NCBI RefSeq assembly: GCF_026340465.1
Contig: NZ_JAPEPC010000001.1
Coordinates: 3,560,001 to 3,624,000, forward strand
Direction of reading: 5' to 3'
From: Streptomyces sp. NBC_01306
GTDB taxonomy: Bacteria > Actinomycetota > Actinomycetes > Streptomycetales > Streptomycetaceae
Length of the DNA stretch: 64,000 bases
The translations under genes and the position numbers were made by a program. This document shows positions 7,943-16,570 of the stretch, piece by piece (positions within the stretch are counted from its first letter, which is position 1; each line of letters begins with the position of its first letter). The notes below the pieces were generated by a model, which saw only the letters and a list, made by a program, of their open reading frames with translations, made no database searches and had not been told where the DNA came from.

Positions 7943-8839
7943 TCAGGACCAGTCGGAGGCCGCCCGCAGCAGCCACTCCTGGGCCCGCGCGATGTGCGGG
8001 AGCGCCAGAGTGCCGGTGCGTACGGCGAGGAAATAGGTGCGCAGCGGCGGTACCGGCGGATCCAGCAGCGCCACCACCTCACCCCGCTCCAGGGCGTCCT
8101 GGCAGAGATAGCGCGGCAGTACGGCGAGCCCGGCGCCCGCCACCACCGCCTGCTGGACGGCCCGCAGATCGGGCGCGACGACCGCGCCGGTCTCGACGGG
8201 GCGTGCGTCGAAGACGGTGCTCCAGTAGCGGGAGACGAACGGCAGCGACTCATGGACCTCCACCACGGGCAGGTCCTTCAGTACGGAGGGTCCCTGGCGC
8301 CGCAGTGTCCCGGGGCCGATCCGGGCAGCCCAGCGGGGAGAGGCGACCAGGACGTGTTCCTCGTCGCAGAGCGTCGTCGCGGTCAGGAGTTCACCGCGTG
8401 GCCGTGCCGTGGTGATGGCGAGGTCGTGGTGTCCGGCGCCGAGCCCGTCCAAGGTCTCCTCGGTGTTGCCGAACGAGGCTCGCAGCGCGACGCCCTGCGG
8501 AATCAGCGAGGTGAGCGCGGGCAGAGCGCGCATCGCGGTGAACTCCGGCGGACCGGCCAGATGCAGGGTCCGGCTGCCGCTCTCCTCGTCGATGCCCGTC
8601 TCGGCGATCTCCATGAGGGCGTCCAGATGCGGTGCCGCGCGGTGGGCGAGTTCGTCCCCGATGGTGGTCGGGGTGACACCACGGGCCCGGCGCAGGAACA
8701 GCGGCCGCCCCAACTGCCGTTCCAGCGTGCGTATCTGGCTGGTCACTGCGGGCTGGGAGAGCCCGAGGAGTGCGGCGGCGCGGGTGAAGGACCCGGCCCG
8801 GTGCACGGTGACGAAGGTGCGGAGCAGGGCCAGATCCAT
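7943..8839 (-). CDS. LysR family transcriptional regulator
   Basis: A 298-residue LysR-type regulator. The N-terminal winged helix covers residues 1-60 (LALLRTFVTVHRAGSFTRAA, then LSQPAVTSQIRTLERQLG), followed by the linker helix and a periplasmic-binding-protein-like co-inducer domain from about 90. The ATG start at 8839 places the helix-turn-helix at the normal position. It is on the same strand as the cystathionine gamma-lyase gene upstream (300 bp away) and separated from it by a strong hairpin, so it is likely transcribed independently. The target and ligand are unknown; the sulfur-amino-acid gene is a candidate only by proximity. Confidence 0.88.
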   Translation of the reverse strand: MDLALLRTFVTVHRAGSFTRAAALLGLSQPAVTSQIRTLERQLGRPLFLRRARGVTPTTIGDELAHRAAPHLDALMEIAETGIDEESGSRTLHLAGPPEFTAMRALPALTSLIPQGVALRASFGNTEETLDGLGAGHHDLAITTARPRGELLTATTLCDEEHVLVASPRWAARIGPGTLRRQGPSVLKDLPVVEVHESLPFVSRYWSTVFDARPVETGAVVAPDLRAVQQAVVAGAGLAVLPRYLCQDALERGEVVALLDPPVPPLRTYFLAVRTGTLALPHIARAQEWLLRAASDWS

Positions 8840-9140
8840 GTCCGTACCGTCCCGTTCTGACTGCGGCTGAAGTGTCCCGGCCCCCGGCAGAACTATAAAT
8901 AAGTCGATAGGTCGCTGCCGCTACTGTGATTGGACACTGACGCAGAGTCAACTAGCCTTGTACAGGCGGTTCTTCGCGCGTTGACCGGGGGACCGCGACG
9001 GTCCGAGCCATGAGGGGGGAGGCTCGGACCGTCCGCAGCGCAGTCACGGGAAAGCCCGCGCGGTCCACGTACCGTTGCTGGTGCTGCCTGCTGCCGGTGC
9101 CGCCCGCTGTCGGCGCCGAACGCGCTGCCGCTGCCGACCG
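8840..9140. other. Intergenic region: LysR promoter and upstream terminator
   Basis: A 301-bp gap with no credible gene. It holds a locally AT-rich promoter-like stretch (AACTATAAATAAGTCGATAG, about 8891-8910) upstream of the LysR gene and the hairpin at 8997-9033. Confidence 0.6.
8997..9033 (-). terminator. Strong hairpin terminator of the cystathionine gamma-lyase gene
   Basis: GACGGTCCGAGCC (8997-9009) pairs perfectly with GGCTCGGACCGTC (9021-9033), giving a 13-bp stem with an 11-nt loop. It lies about 110 bp downstream of the lyase stop codon at 9141. Confidence 0.7.
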
Positions 9141-10298
9141 CTACCCCTGCCGCGCAGCCTCGTCCAGGGCCCGCAGGACGTCCGCCACCAGATCACGGGT
9201 GTCCTCGACGCCTGCGGAGAAGCGGATGAACCCCTCCGGCACGGCGTCGCCGCCCCACCGACCGCGCCGCTCGGCGGTGGAGCGGACGCTGCCGAAACTG
9301 GTCGCGTCGTCGGCCAGCTCCAGTGCGTCGAGAAAGCGTTCCGCGTGGTCGCGGTCCGGCAGTACGAACGAGACAACGCAGCCGAAGCGGCGCATCTGGC
9401 CGGCCGCCGTGGCGTGCGAGGGGTCCGACGGCAGCCCGGGATGGCGCAGGCCCGCGACCTCCGCGCGTCCGGCCAGCGCCTCCGCGAGCGCCAGGGCGTT
9501 CGCGGACTGCCGGTCGGCACGCAGCTGGATCGTGGCGAGCGAGCGGTGCGCGAGCCAGGCCTCCATCGGCCCGGGGATCGCGCCGACCACCTTGCGCCAC
9601 TTCCGTACTCGCGCGGCGAGCTCCGCGTCACGGCAGGTGACATAGCCGAGCAGGATGTCGCCGTGCCCGGTCAGCCCCTTGGTGCCGCTCGCCACGGAGA
9701 AGTCCGCGCCGAGGTCGAGGGGCCGCTGTCCGAGCGGGGTCGCGAGGGTGTTGTCGACCGCTACCAGCGTCCCGCCGGCGTGTGCGGCCGCCGCGAGCCG
9801 CCGTACGTCGCAGACGTCCAGACCGGGATTGGACGGGGTCTCGATCCACAGCAGCCGGGCACCGGTCAGGGCGTCCAGCTGTGCGTCGCCACCGGTCGGC
9901 GCGGTCCGCACCTCGACGCCGTACGCCTCCAGCTGCTCCCGTACGAGTGGCAGCGCCTGGTATCCGTCGTCGGGGAGCACCACCGTGTCGCCCGCGCGCG
10001 CCTGGGAGAGCAGGACCGCCGATACGGCCGCCATACCGGAGGCGAAGGTGACCGTCTCGGCCGGCTCGTCAGGTGACTCCAGTTCGCTGATGGCCGCTTC
10101 GAGGTGCGTCCAGGTCGGGTTGGTGTCGCGACCGTAGGTGTAGGGCCCGGTGGGCTCGCCCGGCAGGTGGTAGTGGGCGGCGAAGACCGGCCCCGGCAGG
10201 GTGGGTTCGTACTTCACCGGTGCGGGCAGCCCGGCCCGTACCGCTCGTGTTCCGTCTCCGGGGCCGGTGGCGGGTGTGTTCATGGCATGGGTGCTCAT
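9141..10298 (-). CDS. Cystathionine gamma-lyase (Cys/Met metabolism PLP enzyme)
   Basis: A 385-residue PLP-dependent enzyme of the Cys/Met metabolism family, matching cystathionine gamma-lyase in length. Visible features are the YGRDTNPTW phosphate-binding tyrosine region near residue 55, ASGMAAVSA near 87, the aspartate in VAVDNTLATP near 178, and the Schiff-base lysine in SVASGTKGLTGH near 203. The family cleaves cystathionine to cysteine, 2-oxobutyrate and ammonia (reverse transsulfuration), and members also make hydrogen sulfide. A second in-frame ATG (MNTPATG, residue 6) could be the true start. The phage-holin-like gene ends upstream in the same orientation with a 7-bp gap, suggesting co-transcription. 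Confidence 0.85.
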   Translation of the reverse strand: MSTHAMNTPATGPGDGTRAVRAGLPAPVKYEPTLPGPVFAAHYHLPGEPTGPYTYGRDTNPTWTHLEAAISELESPDEPAETVTFASGMAAVSAVLLSQARAGDTVVLPDDGYQALPLVREQLEAYGVEVRTAPTGGDAQLDALTGARLLWIETPSNPGLDVCDVRRLAAAAHAGGTLVAVDNTLATPLGQRPLDLGADFSVASGTKGLTGHGDILLGYVTCRDAELAARVRKWRKVVGAIPGPMEAWLAHRSLATIQLRADRQSANALALAEALAGRAEVAGLRHPGLPSDPSHATAAGQMRRFGCVVSFVLPDRDHAERFLDALELADDATSFGSVRSTAERRGRWGGDAVPEGFIRFSAGVEDTRDLVADVLRALDEAARQG

Positions 10299-10305
10299 CC
10301 GGGCC

Positions 10306-10683
10306 TCAGTCCTCGTCGGGCAGAACGACGTTCATCGCCCACGAGACGACCGAAATGATCAGGCCGCCGAGTACAGCGGTCCAGAAGCCGTGGACATGGA
10401 AGGAGAGGTCGAGCTTCCCGGACAGCCAGGAAGTCAGCAGCAGCATCAGGGCGTTGATCACCAGAGTGATCAGCCCCAGTGTGAGGATGAACAGGGGAAA
10501 GGCGATCAGCTTCACGATCGGCTTGACGACGAAGTTCACCAGACCGAAGACCACGGCCACGATGATCAGGGTGAGAACTTTGCGGCCGGTGGAGTCGCCG
10601 CTGAGCGTGATGTCCTGAAGGAGCCAGATGGCTACGAAGAGTGCTGCTGCGTTGGCAACTGTCTTGACTACGAAATTCTTCAT
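10306..10683 (-). CDS. Phage holin family (PF04020-like) four-TM membrane protein
   Basis: A 125-residue membrane protein beginning MKNFVVKTVANAAAL at the ATG at 10683; the longer frame upstream overlaps the divergent cupin gene. Four hydrophobic spans are visible near residues 6-24, 35-52, 60-82 and 95-118, with the family-typical GLVNFVVKPIVKLIAFP connecting stretch. This is the 'phage holin family, superfamily IV' or YvlD type, which is a bacterial housekeeping membrane family despite the name, and no lysis function is implied. It lies 7 bp upstream of the cystathionine gamma-lyase gene and 51 bp from the divergent cupin. Confidence 0.8.
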   Translation of the reverse strand: MKNFVVKTVANAAALFVAIWLLQDITLSGDSTGRKVLTLIIVAVVFGLVNFVVKPIVKLIAFPLFILTLGLITLVINALMLLLTSWLSGKLDLSFHVHGFWTAVLGGLIISVVSWAMNVVLPDED

Positions 10684-10734
10684 GTGTCTGATCGTGGCAG
10701 ACACGATCGGTACGAGTGCAGGGGCTGACAAGCG

Positions 10735-11052
10735 ATGAAAGCATTCCGGCTGGATGAACTGGAGGCGGAGCGTGCTGCCAACGACGGTGCGTATCTGCAG
10801 TTCCTGCGCGAACGGAACATGTCGGTCGGGCTCTACGCGCTGGACGCGGGAGCGACCGACCGCCAGCAGCCGCACGGCCAGGACGAGGTGTACTTCGTGG
10901 TGAGCGGCCGGGCTTCGATCACGGTCGGTACGGAGACGACCGAGGTGGCGCGGGGCGGGGTGGTGTACGTACCGGCCGGGGTGACGCACAAGTTCCACCA
11001 CATCTCCGAGGACCTGCGGGTTCTGGTGGTCTTCTCGCCGCCCGAGAGCTGA
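10735..11052 (+). CDS. Small cupin-domain protein
   Basis: A 105-residue single-domain cupin. The first cupin motif is PHGQDEVYFVVSGRA (residues about 44-58) with His and Glu metal ligands. The second is VPAGVTHKFHHI (about 82-93) with a ligand histidine. This is the size of stand-alone cupins such as auxiliary isomerases, dioxygenase-like or sensory proteins. A mononuclear metal site is likely because the H-x(n)-E and H pattern is intact. It is divergent from the holin-like gene. The function cannot be assigned. Confidence 0.8.
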   Translation: MKAFRLDELEAERAANDGAYLQFLRERNMSVGLYALDAGATDRQQPHGQDEVYFVVSGRASITVGTETTEVARGGVVYVPAGVTHKFHHISEDLRVLVVFSPPES

Positions 11053-11208
11053 TCCGGCGGACCCGGATGCTGCTGTCCCGTAGGGGGCGGATCAGGGGAT
11101 TCCAAGGGCTGCGTGGCCTCCGCCGAACCCCCGGGCGCCTTTAGCATCGAAAGCAGAGCACCCGGAGTGGCCGGTGTGGTCCAGGAAGATCCAGGAAGAG
11201 GTAGGACG

Positions 11209-11427
11209 ATGGCGGTCCGAGAGATTTTCGCGGGAATGCCGTGGTGGGTGAAGTGGGTAGCGGTGCCCGTCCTCGTGCTGATCGTGTTCGGCGGTCTCAT
11301 CGCGACCGTCATCGGCTTTGTGATCGGGCTGCTCTTCAAGGCCCTGCTCCTGGTGGCGCTCGTCGCCGGACTGATCTACGTCGTACGGAAGTTCACCTCT
11401 TCGTCGTCCTCGCGGAACGACTGGTAG
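11209..11427 (+). CDS. Small membrane protein (DUF5326-like)
   Basis: A 72-residue protein starting MAVREIFAGMPWW, preceded by AAGAGGTAGGACG. Most of it is a long hydrophobic block from about residue 16 to 60 (two adjacent spans), followed by VVRKFTSSSSSRNDW as a basic/serine-rich cytoplasmic tail. It resembles the small Streptomyces DUF5326 family, conserved and uncharacterised. The longer frame upstream to 11113 lacks a good ribosome binding site and is not used. Confidence 0.7.
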   Translation: MAVREIFAGMPWWVKWVAVPVLVLIVFGGLIATVIGFVIGLLFKALLLVALVAGLIYVVRKFTSSSSSRNDW

Positions 11428-11431
11428 AACG

Positions 11432-11481
11432 GCGCGACTGGCCGGCGCGAGGGGTTGGAACAGCGCGACTGGCCGGCGCGA
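11432..11481. repeat. 19-bp direct repeat downstream of the small membrane protein
   Basis: GCGCGACTGGCCGGCGCGA occurs at 11432-11450 and 11463-11481 (31-bp period), just after the stop codon at 11427. Each copy contains an internal GCGCG/CGCGC symmetry. The 293-bp gap up to ssgR otherwise shows only promoter-type sequence. Confidence 0.75.
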
Positions 11482-11720
11482 CGGATGGGAACGACGGAGG
11501 ACCCGGGCTGGTGTACCCGTACGGTCGTTAGCCCGGCTGAGGGACGGGGGCAGCGAATCCCCACGCCCGGACGGAGGCTGTGGCTACAGTGAGAAATCCC
11601 TGCCGCCTCCTCGGGAAGCTGGCCTGAAGAAGGCGCTGACCAGCGGATTGTGCGCGGCGGGACCCACGGGGGAAGCCTCGCGGGCACGCGATCCGCCGTC
11701 GGCATCCTGGGGGTGACCCT

Positions 11721-12506
11721 TTGGCCACAGCACCTCACACCGCTGCACCTCACACCGCTGCGCCGACACTGATCGGCTCGGTGCAGCGCGCGCTCAGACT
11801 GCTGGAGGCGGTCAGCTCCCACAGCGGCGGAGCGCCCGCGAAACAGCTCGCCAGGGAGGCGGGACTCCCCCTCCCGACCGCCTACCACCTGCTGCGCACC
11901 CTGGCCCACGACGGCTATGTGCGCCGGGAGAACGGCGTATTCGTGCCCGGAGCCGCCGCCGAGCGGCTGGCCGACCGGTGCGCCGTGCGGAACCGGCGCG
12001 CGGCGCTGGTCGAATCGCTCAACTCCTGGCGGGACGCGCTCGGGGTACCGATTTATTTTGCGGCCTACCGCGAGGGTGAGATCGAGCTCGTCGCGGTCGC
12101 CGACACTCCCGCCGCGCCCGCCGTCGAGGAGTGGGCGGACTTCCGGGAAACCGGTCATGCACACGCCCTCGGACAGTGCCTGCTGAGCCAGCTCGACGAA
12201 GCCTCTCGCAGAGATCATCTGGACCGCCATCCGGTGCGTCCGCTGACCCGCTATTCGGTGCGTGACCGGTGCGTCCTGCTGCGGAGACTGGCTGCGACGG
12301 AACGGATACAACCGGTTGTCGAGCGGCAGGAGTACGCACTCGGAACCGTCTGCGCGGCCATCCCGATCACGGTCGGTTCAGGTGTTGCCGCGATGGCTGT
12401 TTCAGGCCCCGTGCACCAGCAAGTACGGTTGCTCTCCGCTGCTAAAACGTTACGGTCCGAGGCTGGGGCTTTGCTCGATTCGCTTGCGTTCTCTATCAGT
12501 ATCTGA
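11721..12506 (+). CDS. ssgR: IclR-type activator SsgR (activates ssgA)
   Basis: A 261-residue IclR-family regulator. The N-terminal winged helix is at residues 17-80 (SVQRALRLLEAVS, then LPLPTAYHLLRTLAHDGYV), and the C-terminal effector domain is from about 95 to 255. It sits directly upstream of ssgA. In S. coelicolor the gene in this position, ssgR, is the dedicated activator of ssgA, which gives the name. The start is taken as the TTG at 11721, 8 bp after a GGGGGTGA stretch; no nearby ATG or GTG in frame is better. Codon 244 (12450-12452) is TTA, so translation should depend on the bldA tRNA. The N-terminus carries a 15-bp duplication encoding APHTA twice. Confidence 0.88.
   Translation: MATAPHTAAPHTAAPTLIGSVQRALRLLEAVSSHSGGAPAKQLAREAGLPLPTAYHLLRTLAHDGYVRRENGVFVPGAAAERLADRCAVRNRRAALVESLNSWRDALGVPIYFAAYREGEIELVAVADTPAAPAVEEWADFRETGHAHALGQCLLSQLDEASRRDHLDRHPVRPLTRYSVRDRCVLLRRLAATERIQPVVERQEYALGTVCAAIPITVGSGVAAMAVSGPVHQQVRLLSAAKTLRSEAGALLDSLAFSISI
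11729..11758 (+). repeat. 15-bp tandem duplication in the ssgR 5' end
   Basis: GCACCTCACACCGCT is present twice in tandem (11729-11743, 11744-11758), in frame, adding a second APHTA to the N-terminus ahead of the winged helix. Confidence 0.9.
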
Positions 12507-12620
12507 AATATCACTCCTTGTGATCTGTTTGCGCTTACAGCACGATTACGTCAAGAGGGCCTGGAGGTACATTCCCGGCCATCCGGTGAACCAACACGGC
12601 GTCTACTGCGGGGTAGGGAC

Positions 12621-13055
12621 ATGAGCGAATCGGTCCAGGCAGAGGTCATGATGAGCTTCCTCGTCTCCGAGGAGCTCTCTTTCCGTATCCCGGTGGAGCT
12701 GTGCTACGAGGTGAGCGATCCGTACGCGGTCCGGATGACCTTCCACCTTCCCGGGGATGCGCCGGTGACCTGGACGTTCGGTCGTGAGCTGCTTCTCGAC
12801 GGGATCAACGCCCCCACGGGGGACGGCGACGTGCACATCGCTCCCAGCGATCCGGCAGGGCTGTCCGACGTCCATCTGCGCCTCCAGGTCGGGGCCGACC
12901 GCGCGCTGTTCCGCGCGGGCAGCGCCCCGCTGATCGCCTTCCTGGACCGCACCGACAAGATCGTGCCCCTCGGCGAGGAGCGCAGCCTGGGCGACTTCGA
13001 CGGACATCTGGAGGCAGCACTCGGCCGGATTCTCGCGGAGGAGAACGCGGGCTGA
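12621..13055 (+). CDS. ssgA: Sporulation-specific cell division activator SsgA
   Basis: A 144-residue SsgA-like protein. The N-terminus SVQAEVMMSFLVSEELSFRI and the central FHLPGDAPVTWTFGRELLLDG match SsgA as I know it from S. griseus and S. coelicolor, and the length (136-145) is right. SsgA-like proteins occur only in morphologically complex actinomycetes. SsgA stimulates septum formation by helping position SsgB and FtsZ in aerial hyphae, and also marks germination and branch sites. It is preceded by GGGGTAGGGAC and follows ssgR by 114 bp with a non-coding leader, so it has its own SsgR-dependent promoter. It is cytosolic, without membrane spans. Confidence 0.95.
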   Translation: MSESVQAEVMMSFLVSEELSFRIPVELCYEVSDPYAVRMTFHLPGDAPVTWTFGRELLLDGINAPTGDGDVHIAPSDPAGLSDVHLRLQVGADRALFRAGSAPLIAFLDRTDKIVPLGEERSLGDFDGHLEAALGRILAEENAG

Positions 13056-13078
13056 GGGGTGAGGGCTGAGGGGTGAGG
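13051..13078 (+). repeat. 14-bp tandem duplication over the ssgA stop codon
   Basis: GCTGAGGGGTGAGG repeats at 13051-13064 and 13065-13078; the first copy contains the ssgA TGA. A third partial unit follows. No known role. Confidence 0.8.
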
Positions 13079-13138
13079 GCTGAGAACTGGGCCTGGGAGC
13101 TTCGGCCTGAGCGAGCGCCGAGCGCCGAGCCCGACGGC

Positions 13139-14527
13139 TCAGTGCTTGCGACGGCGGCCCCCACCACCCCGCGCGATGCCCCTTCCGGGGAGCGCCCAGC
13201 CCGTCCCACGGCCCGCACCGCCGGTCCCCTGGCCCGGGCGGTCGGCCGAGACCACGAGCGCGGCGAGCGCCGTGGTCACCGGCACCGAGGCGACCAGGCC
13301 GATCGAGCCCACCAGGGTTCGTACGATCTCCTCCGCGACCAGTTCGGAGTTGGCCACCGTCCCCACACTGCTCTGCGCGATGGAGAAGAGCAGCAGCAGG
13401 GGCAGCGCCGCACCCGCGTAGGCCAGGACGAGCGTGTTGACGACGGACGCGATGTGGTCGCGGCCGATCCGGATGCCCGCCCGGTAGAGCCCGCGGGCCC
13501 CCATCGTGGGGTCGGCCTGGTGCAGTTCCCAGACGGCTGAGGTCTGTGTGACCGTCACGTCGTCCAGCACTCCGAGCGATCCGATGATGACGCTCGCCAG
13601 CAGCAGCCCGCTCATGTCGATGTGCGGGTAGAGGCCGTGGATCAGTCCGGTGCTGTCGTCGGTGTTGCCCGTCAGGCCGGCCCAGCCGATGAAGAGCGAA
13701 CCGAGCAGCCCGATCAGCATCAGCGAGATCAGCGTGCCGATGACGGCGACCGAGGTCCGGGCCGTCGGACCGTGGCAGGTGTAGAGCGCGATCAGCATGA
13801 TGGCGCTCGCCCCGATCACCGCCACGACCAGCGGATTCGACCCATGCAGGATCGCGGGCAGGATGAACAGCGACAGCACGGCGAAGCTGACGGCCAGCGC
13901 GACCAGCGCCATCAGCCCGCGCAGCCGGCCCACGGCGACCACCACCAGCGCGAAGATCCCGGCGAGCAGCGCCAGCGGGAACTTCCGGTCCACGTCGGAC
14001 ACCGAGTACTGCAGGTCGCGGGGCGCGTCGGGGGCGTACGCCACGATCACGCCCTGCCCCTGGTGCAACTGGCGCGGGGAGTCCGGCTGAACGATCTCGG
14101 TGAAGGTACGTCCCTTGTCCTTGCCGCTCGTCACCTCGATCCTGGCCTTCTTGCACTGGGTGCCCTGCGGGGCCGCACCGGCGCCGGCCTGCTGTTCCGC
14201 CGCGTCGGCGCCTCCGCCGTCGCCCCCGCTCGCGCTCCCGCCCCCGTCGGCCGCCGACGACTGACTCGCGTGCAGGTCCTTGCAGTTGACCGAAGTGATG
14301 TCCACCACGTCGCCCTGCTGCGTCTGCCGGTCGAACCCGACACCGCTGCGGGCATGGTGCGGCGCACCGCCCGGCCAGAAGACCGCGAGACCGACAACAA
14401 CCGCCGCCGCGAAGGGAATCAGCACCGCCGCGATGACCTTGCGCAGATGCTTGGACACGGGCGCCGCAGGGCCGTGGCTGTGCGAGTGGCCGTGCCCGCC
14501 GGGAGGCGGTTCGGGGTGTGGGGTCAC
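13139..14527 (-). CDS. YibE/F-like multispanning membrane protein
   Basis: A 462-residue membrane protein starting at the GTG at 14527 (VTPHPEPPPGGHGHS). A short His-rich cytoplasmic N-terminus (GHGHSHSHGP) precedes one membrane span (about residues 28-50). A roughly 140-residue extracytoplasmic domain with Gly/Ser/Ala-rich stretches follows. From about residue 190 there are seven or eight more spans, ending with a basic RRRKH tail. This is the YibE/F-like family, present in many Gram-positives and of unconfirmed role; transport has been suggested. The long frame extending to 14845 is rejected because it would run back through the thiC riboswitch. It converges on ssgA and is divergent from thiC. 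Confidence 0.75.
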   Translation of the reverse strand: MTPHPEPPPGGHGHSHSHGPAAPVSKHLRKVIAAVLIPFAAAVVVGLAVFWPGGAPHHARSGVGFDRQTQQGDVVDITSVNCKDLHASQSSAADGGGSASGGDGGGADAAEQQAGAGAAPQGTQCKKARIEVTSGKDKGRTFTEIVQPDSPRQLHQGQGVIVAYAPDAPRDLQYSVSDVDRKFPLALLAGIFALVVVAVGRLRGLMALVALAVSFAVLSLFILPAILHGSNPLVVAVIGASAIMLIALYTCHGPTARTSVAVIGTLISLMLIGLLGSLFIGWAGLTGNTDDSTGLIHGLYPHIDMSGLLLASVIIGSLGVLDDVTVTQTSAVWELHQADPTMGARGLYRAGIRIGRDHIASVVNTLVLAYAGAALPLLLLFSIAQSSVGTVANSELVAEEIVRTLVGSIGLVASVPVTTALAALVVSADRPGQGTGGAGRGTGWALPGRGIARGGGGRRRKH

Positions 14528-14602
14528 CAGCGGATCATCGCAAGAAAGGGGAGGCCCTCTGTTCAGTGTGCGGCTGATGGCGTTAGCGTGGGGGCACCTT
14601 TG

Positions 14603-14709
14603 CACACGCGGGAGCTCGGAGCACCGGGCTGAGAGGGCGCTGACCAGCAGACTGCTGTGAGCTGCGCCGACCGCCGAACCTGTTACCGGGTAATGCCGGC
14701 GTAGGGAGT
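14603..14709 (+). ncRNA. TPP riboswitch (thi box) controlling thiC
   Basis: The leader has the conserved thi-box elements in order: GGGCTGAGAGGG (pyrimidine-sensor helix, about 14626-14637), a variable P3 arm, then GACCGCCGAACCTG (about 14669-14682) and CCGGGTAATGCCGGCGTAGGGA to the 3' end. It is directly followed by thiC. The 3' edge overlaps the Shine-Dalgarno GGGAG at 14704-14708, so TPP binding probably blocks translation initiation. Confidence 0.95.
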
Positions 14710-14716
14710 AGGTCTC

Positions 14717-16492
14717 ATGACCACAGTGGATGCACGCACGCCTGCCACCGACCAGGACGAGCGCAAGCCGGGCTGGCACAAGGGATATGTCGCGGGCCCG
14801 GAGGGCTCGCGCGCGGATCTCAGGGTGCCCGTCAGGCAGGTGCACCTCACCAATGGGCAGGACGTGACGCTGTACGACACGTCAGGCCCGTACACCGATC
14901 CCACCGTCGAGACCGATGTACGGCGCGGGCTCGCCCCGCTCCGGGAGAACTGGATCATCGGTCGCGGCGACACCGAGGAGTACGCGGGCCGCCCGGCCCG
15001 TCCCGAGGACGACGGGATCAAGCACACATCGCCGCGCGGAGGACTCCGTAACCTCGACGCGGTCTTCCCCGGCCGTCCCCGCCAGCCCAGAAGGGGGCGT
15101 GAGGGGCGCGCGGTGAGCCAGCTCGCGTACGCCCTGCGCGGGGAGATCACCCCGGAGATGGAGTACGTCGCGATCCGGGAGAACGTCTCCCCCGAGGTCG
15201 TACGGGAGGAGATCGCCGCGGGCCGGGCGGTCCTGCCGGCCAACGTGAACCACCCGGAGATCGAGCCGATGATCATCGGTAAGCGGTTCCTGGTGAAGGT
15301 CAACGCCAACATCGGTAACTCCGCGGTCACTTCCTCCATCGAGGAGGAGGTGGACAAGATGACCTGGGCCACCAAGTGGGGCGCGGACACGGTCATGGAC
15401 CTGTCCACCGGGCGCAATATCCACACCACCCGCGAGTGGGTGCTGCGCAACTCCCCGGTCCCGATCGGCACGGTCCCGCTCTACCAGGCCCTGGAGAAGG
15501 TCGACGGCCAGGCCGAGGAGCTGACCTGGGAGATCTACAAGGACACGGTCATCGAGCAGGCCGAACAGGGCGTCGACTACATGACGGTGCACGCCGGGGT
15601 GCTCCTGCGGTACGTGCCGCTCACCGCACGCCGTAAGACCGGCATCGTCTCGCGCGGCGGCTCGATCATGGCCGCCTGGTGCCTGGCGCACCACAAGGAG
15701 TCGTTCCTGTACGAGAACTTCGAGGAGCTCTCGGACATCCTCGCTTCCTACGACGTCACCTACTCGCTGGGCGACGGGCTGCGGCCGGGTTCGATCGCGG
15801 ACGCCAACGACGAGGCGCAGTTCGCGGAGTTGCGCACCCTCGGGGAACTCAACACGATCGCCAAACGTCATGGTGTACAGACGATGATCGAAGGTCCCGG
15901 TCACGTCCCGATGCACAAGATCAAGGAGAACATCGACCTCCAGCAGGAGATCTGCGAGGAGGCCCCCTTCTATACGCTCGGCCCGCTCACCACGGACGTG
16001 GCCCCGGCGTATGACCACATCACCTCCGGCATCGGGGCGGCGATGATCGCCTGGTGGGGCACGGCCATGCTCTGCTACGTCACGCCCAAGGAGCACCTGG
16101 GGCTGCCCAACAGGGACGACGTGAAGACCGGCGTGATCACGTACAAGATCGCGGCCCATGCGGCGGATCTCGCCAAGGGGCACCCGGACGCGCAGAAGTG
16201 GGACGACGCGCTCTCGGACGCGCGCTTCGAGTTCCGCTGGGAGGACCAGTTCAATCTGGCTCTCGACCCCGACACGGCAAGGGAGTTCCATGACGAGACG
16301 CTGCCGGCCGAGCCGGCCAAGACCGCGCATTTCTGTTCCATGTGCGGGCCGAAGTTCTGCTCGATGAAGATCTCCCAGGACATCCGCCGCGAACACGGCG
16401 GAAGCCAGGAGGAGATCGAGTCGGGCATGGCGGAGAAGTCGAAGGAGTTCGCGGCGAGCGGCAACCGGGTGTACCTGCCGATCGCCGACTGA
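14717..16492 (+). CDS. thiC: Phosphomethylpyrimidine synthase ThiC
   Basis: A 591-residue ThiC, the radical SAM enzyme that rearranges aminoimidazole ribotide (AIR) into hydroxymethylpyrimidine phosphate (HMP-P), the pyrimidine half of thiamin. The C-terminal cluster motif CSMCGPKFCSM (C-x2-C-x4-C, near residues 556-566) binds the 4Fe-4S cluster. The N-terminal domain contains LRENWIIGRGDTEEY, and the barrel carries MTVHAGVLLRYVPLT and MIEGPGHVPMHKI. Length is typical of actinobacterial ThiC. The ATG at 14717 follows GGGAG. It is a single-gene unit under the TPP riboswitch, ending in a strong hairpin. Confidence 0.97.
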   Translation: MTTVDARTPATDQDERKPGWHKGYVAGPEGSRADLRVPVRQVHLTNGQDVTLYDTSGPYTDPTVETDVRRGLAPLRENWIIGRGDTEEYAGRPARPEDDGIKHTSPRGGLRNLDAVFPGRPRQPRRGREGRAVSQLAYALRGEITPEMEYVAIRENVSPEVVREEIAAGRAVLPANVNHPEIEPMIIGKRFLVKVNANIGNSAVTSSIEEEVDKMTWATKWGADTVMDLSTGRNIHTTREWVLRNSPVPIGTVPLYQALEKVDGQAEELTWEIYKDTVIEQAEQGVDYMTVHAGVLLRYVPLTARRKTGIVSRGGSIMAAWCLAHHKESFLYENFEELSDILASYDVTYSLGDGLRPGSIADANDEAQFAELRTLGELNTIAKRHGVQTMIEGPGHVPMHKIKENIDLQQEICEEAPFYTLGPLTTDVAPAYDHITSGIGAAMIAWWGTAMLCYVTPKEHLGLPNRDDVKTGVITYKIAAHAADLAKGHPDAQKWDDALSDARFEFRWEDQFNLALDPDTAREFHDETLPAEPAKTAHFCSMCGPKFCSMKISQDIRREHGGSQEEIESGMAEKSKEFAASGNRVYLPIAD

Positions 16493-16526
16493 CCACGCCC
16501 CTCCATACCGGGTCCGCTCCTGTGTC

Positions 16527-16560
16527 ACACCGGCCGGTCCCACAGCGGCCCGGCCGGTGT
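16527..16560 (+). terminator. thiC terminator hairpin
   Basis: ACACCGGCCGG (16527-16537) pairs perfectly with CCGGCCGGTGT (16550-16560) over a 12-nt loop, 34 bp after the thiC stop. Confidence 0.75.
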
Positions 16561-16570
16561 CACCAGGGTG

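Noticed and set aside
10306..10683. Possible prophage holin
   Set aside because: The family name is historical; the protein is a conserved four-TM chromosomal type and no lysin, tail or integrase genes are nearby.
14882..16543. 553-aa open frame antisense to thiC
   Set aside because: A mirror of the thiC codon bias; no domain, no ribosome binding site, fully overlapped by a certain gene.
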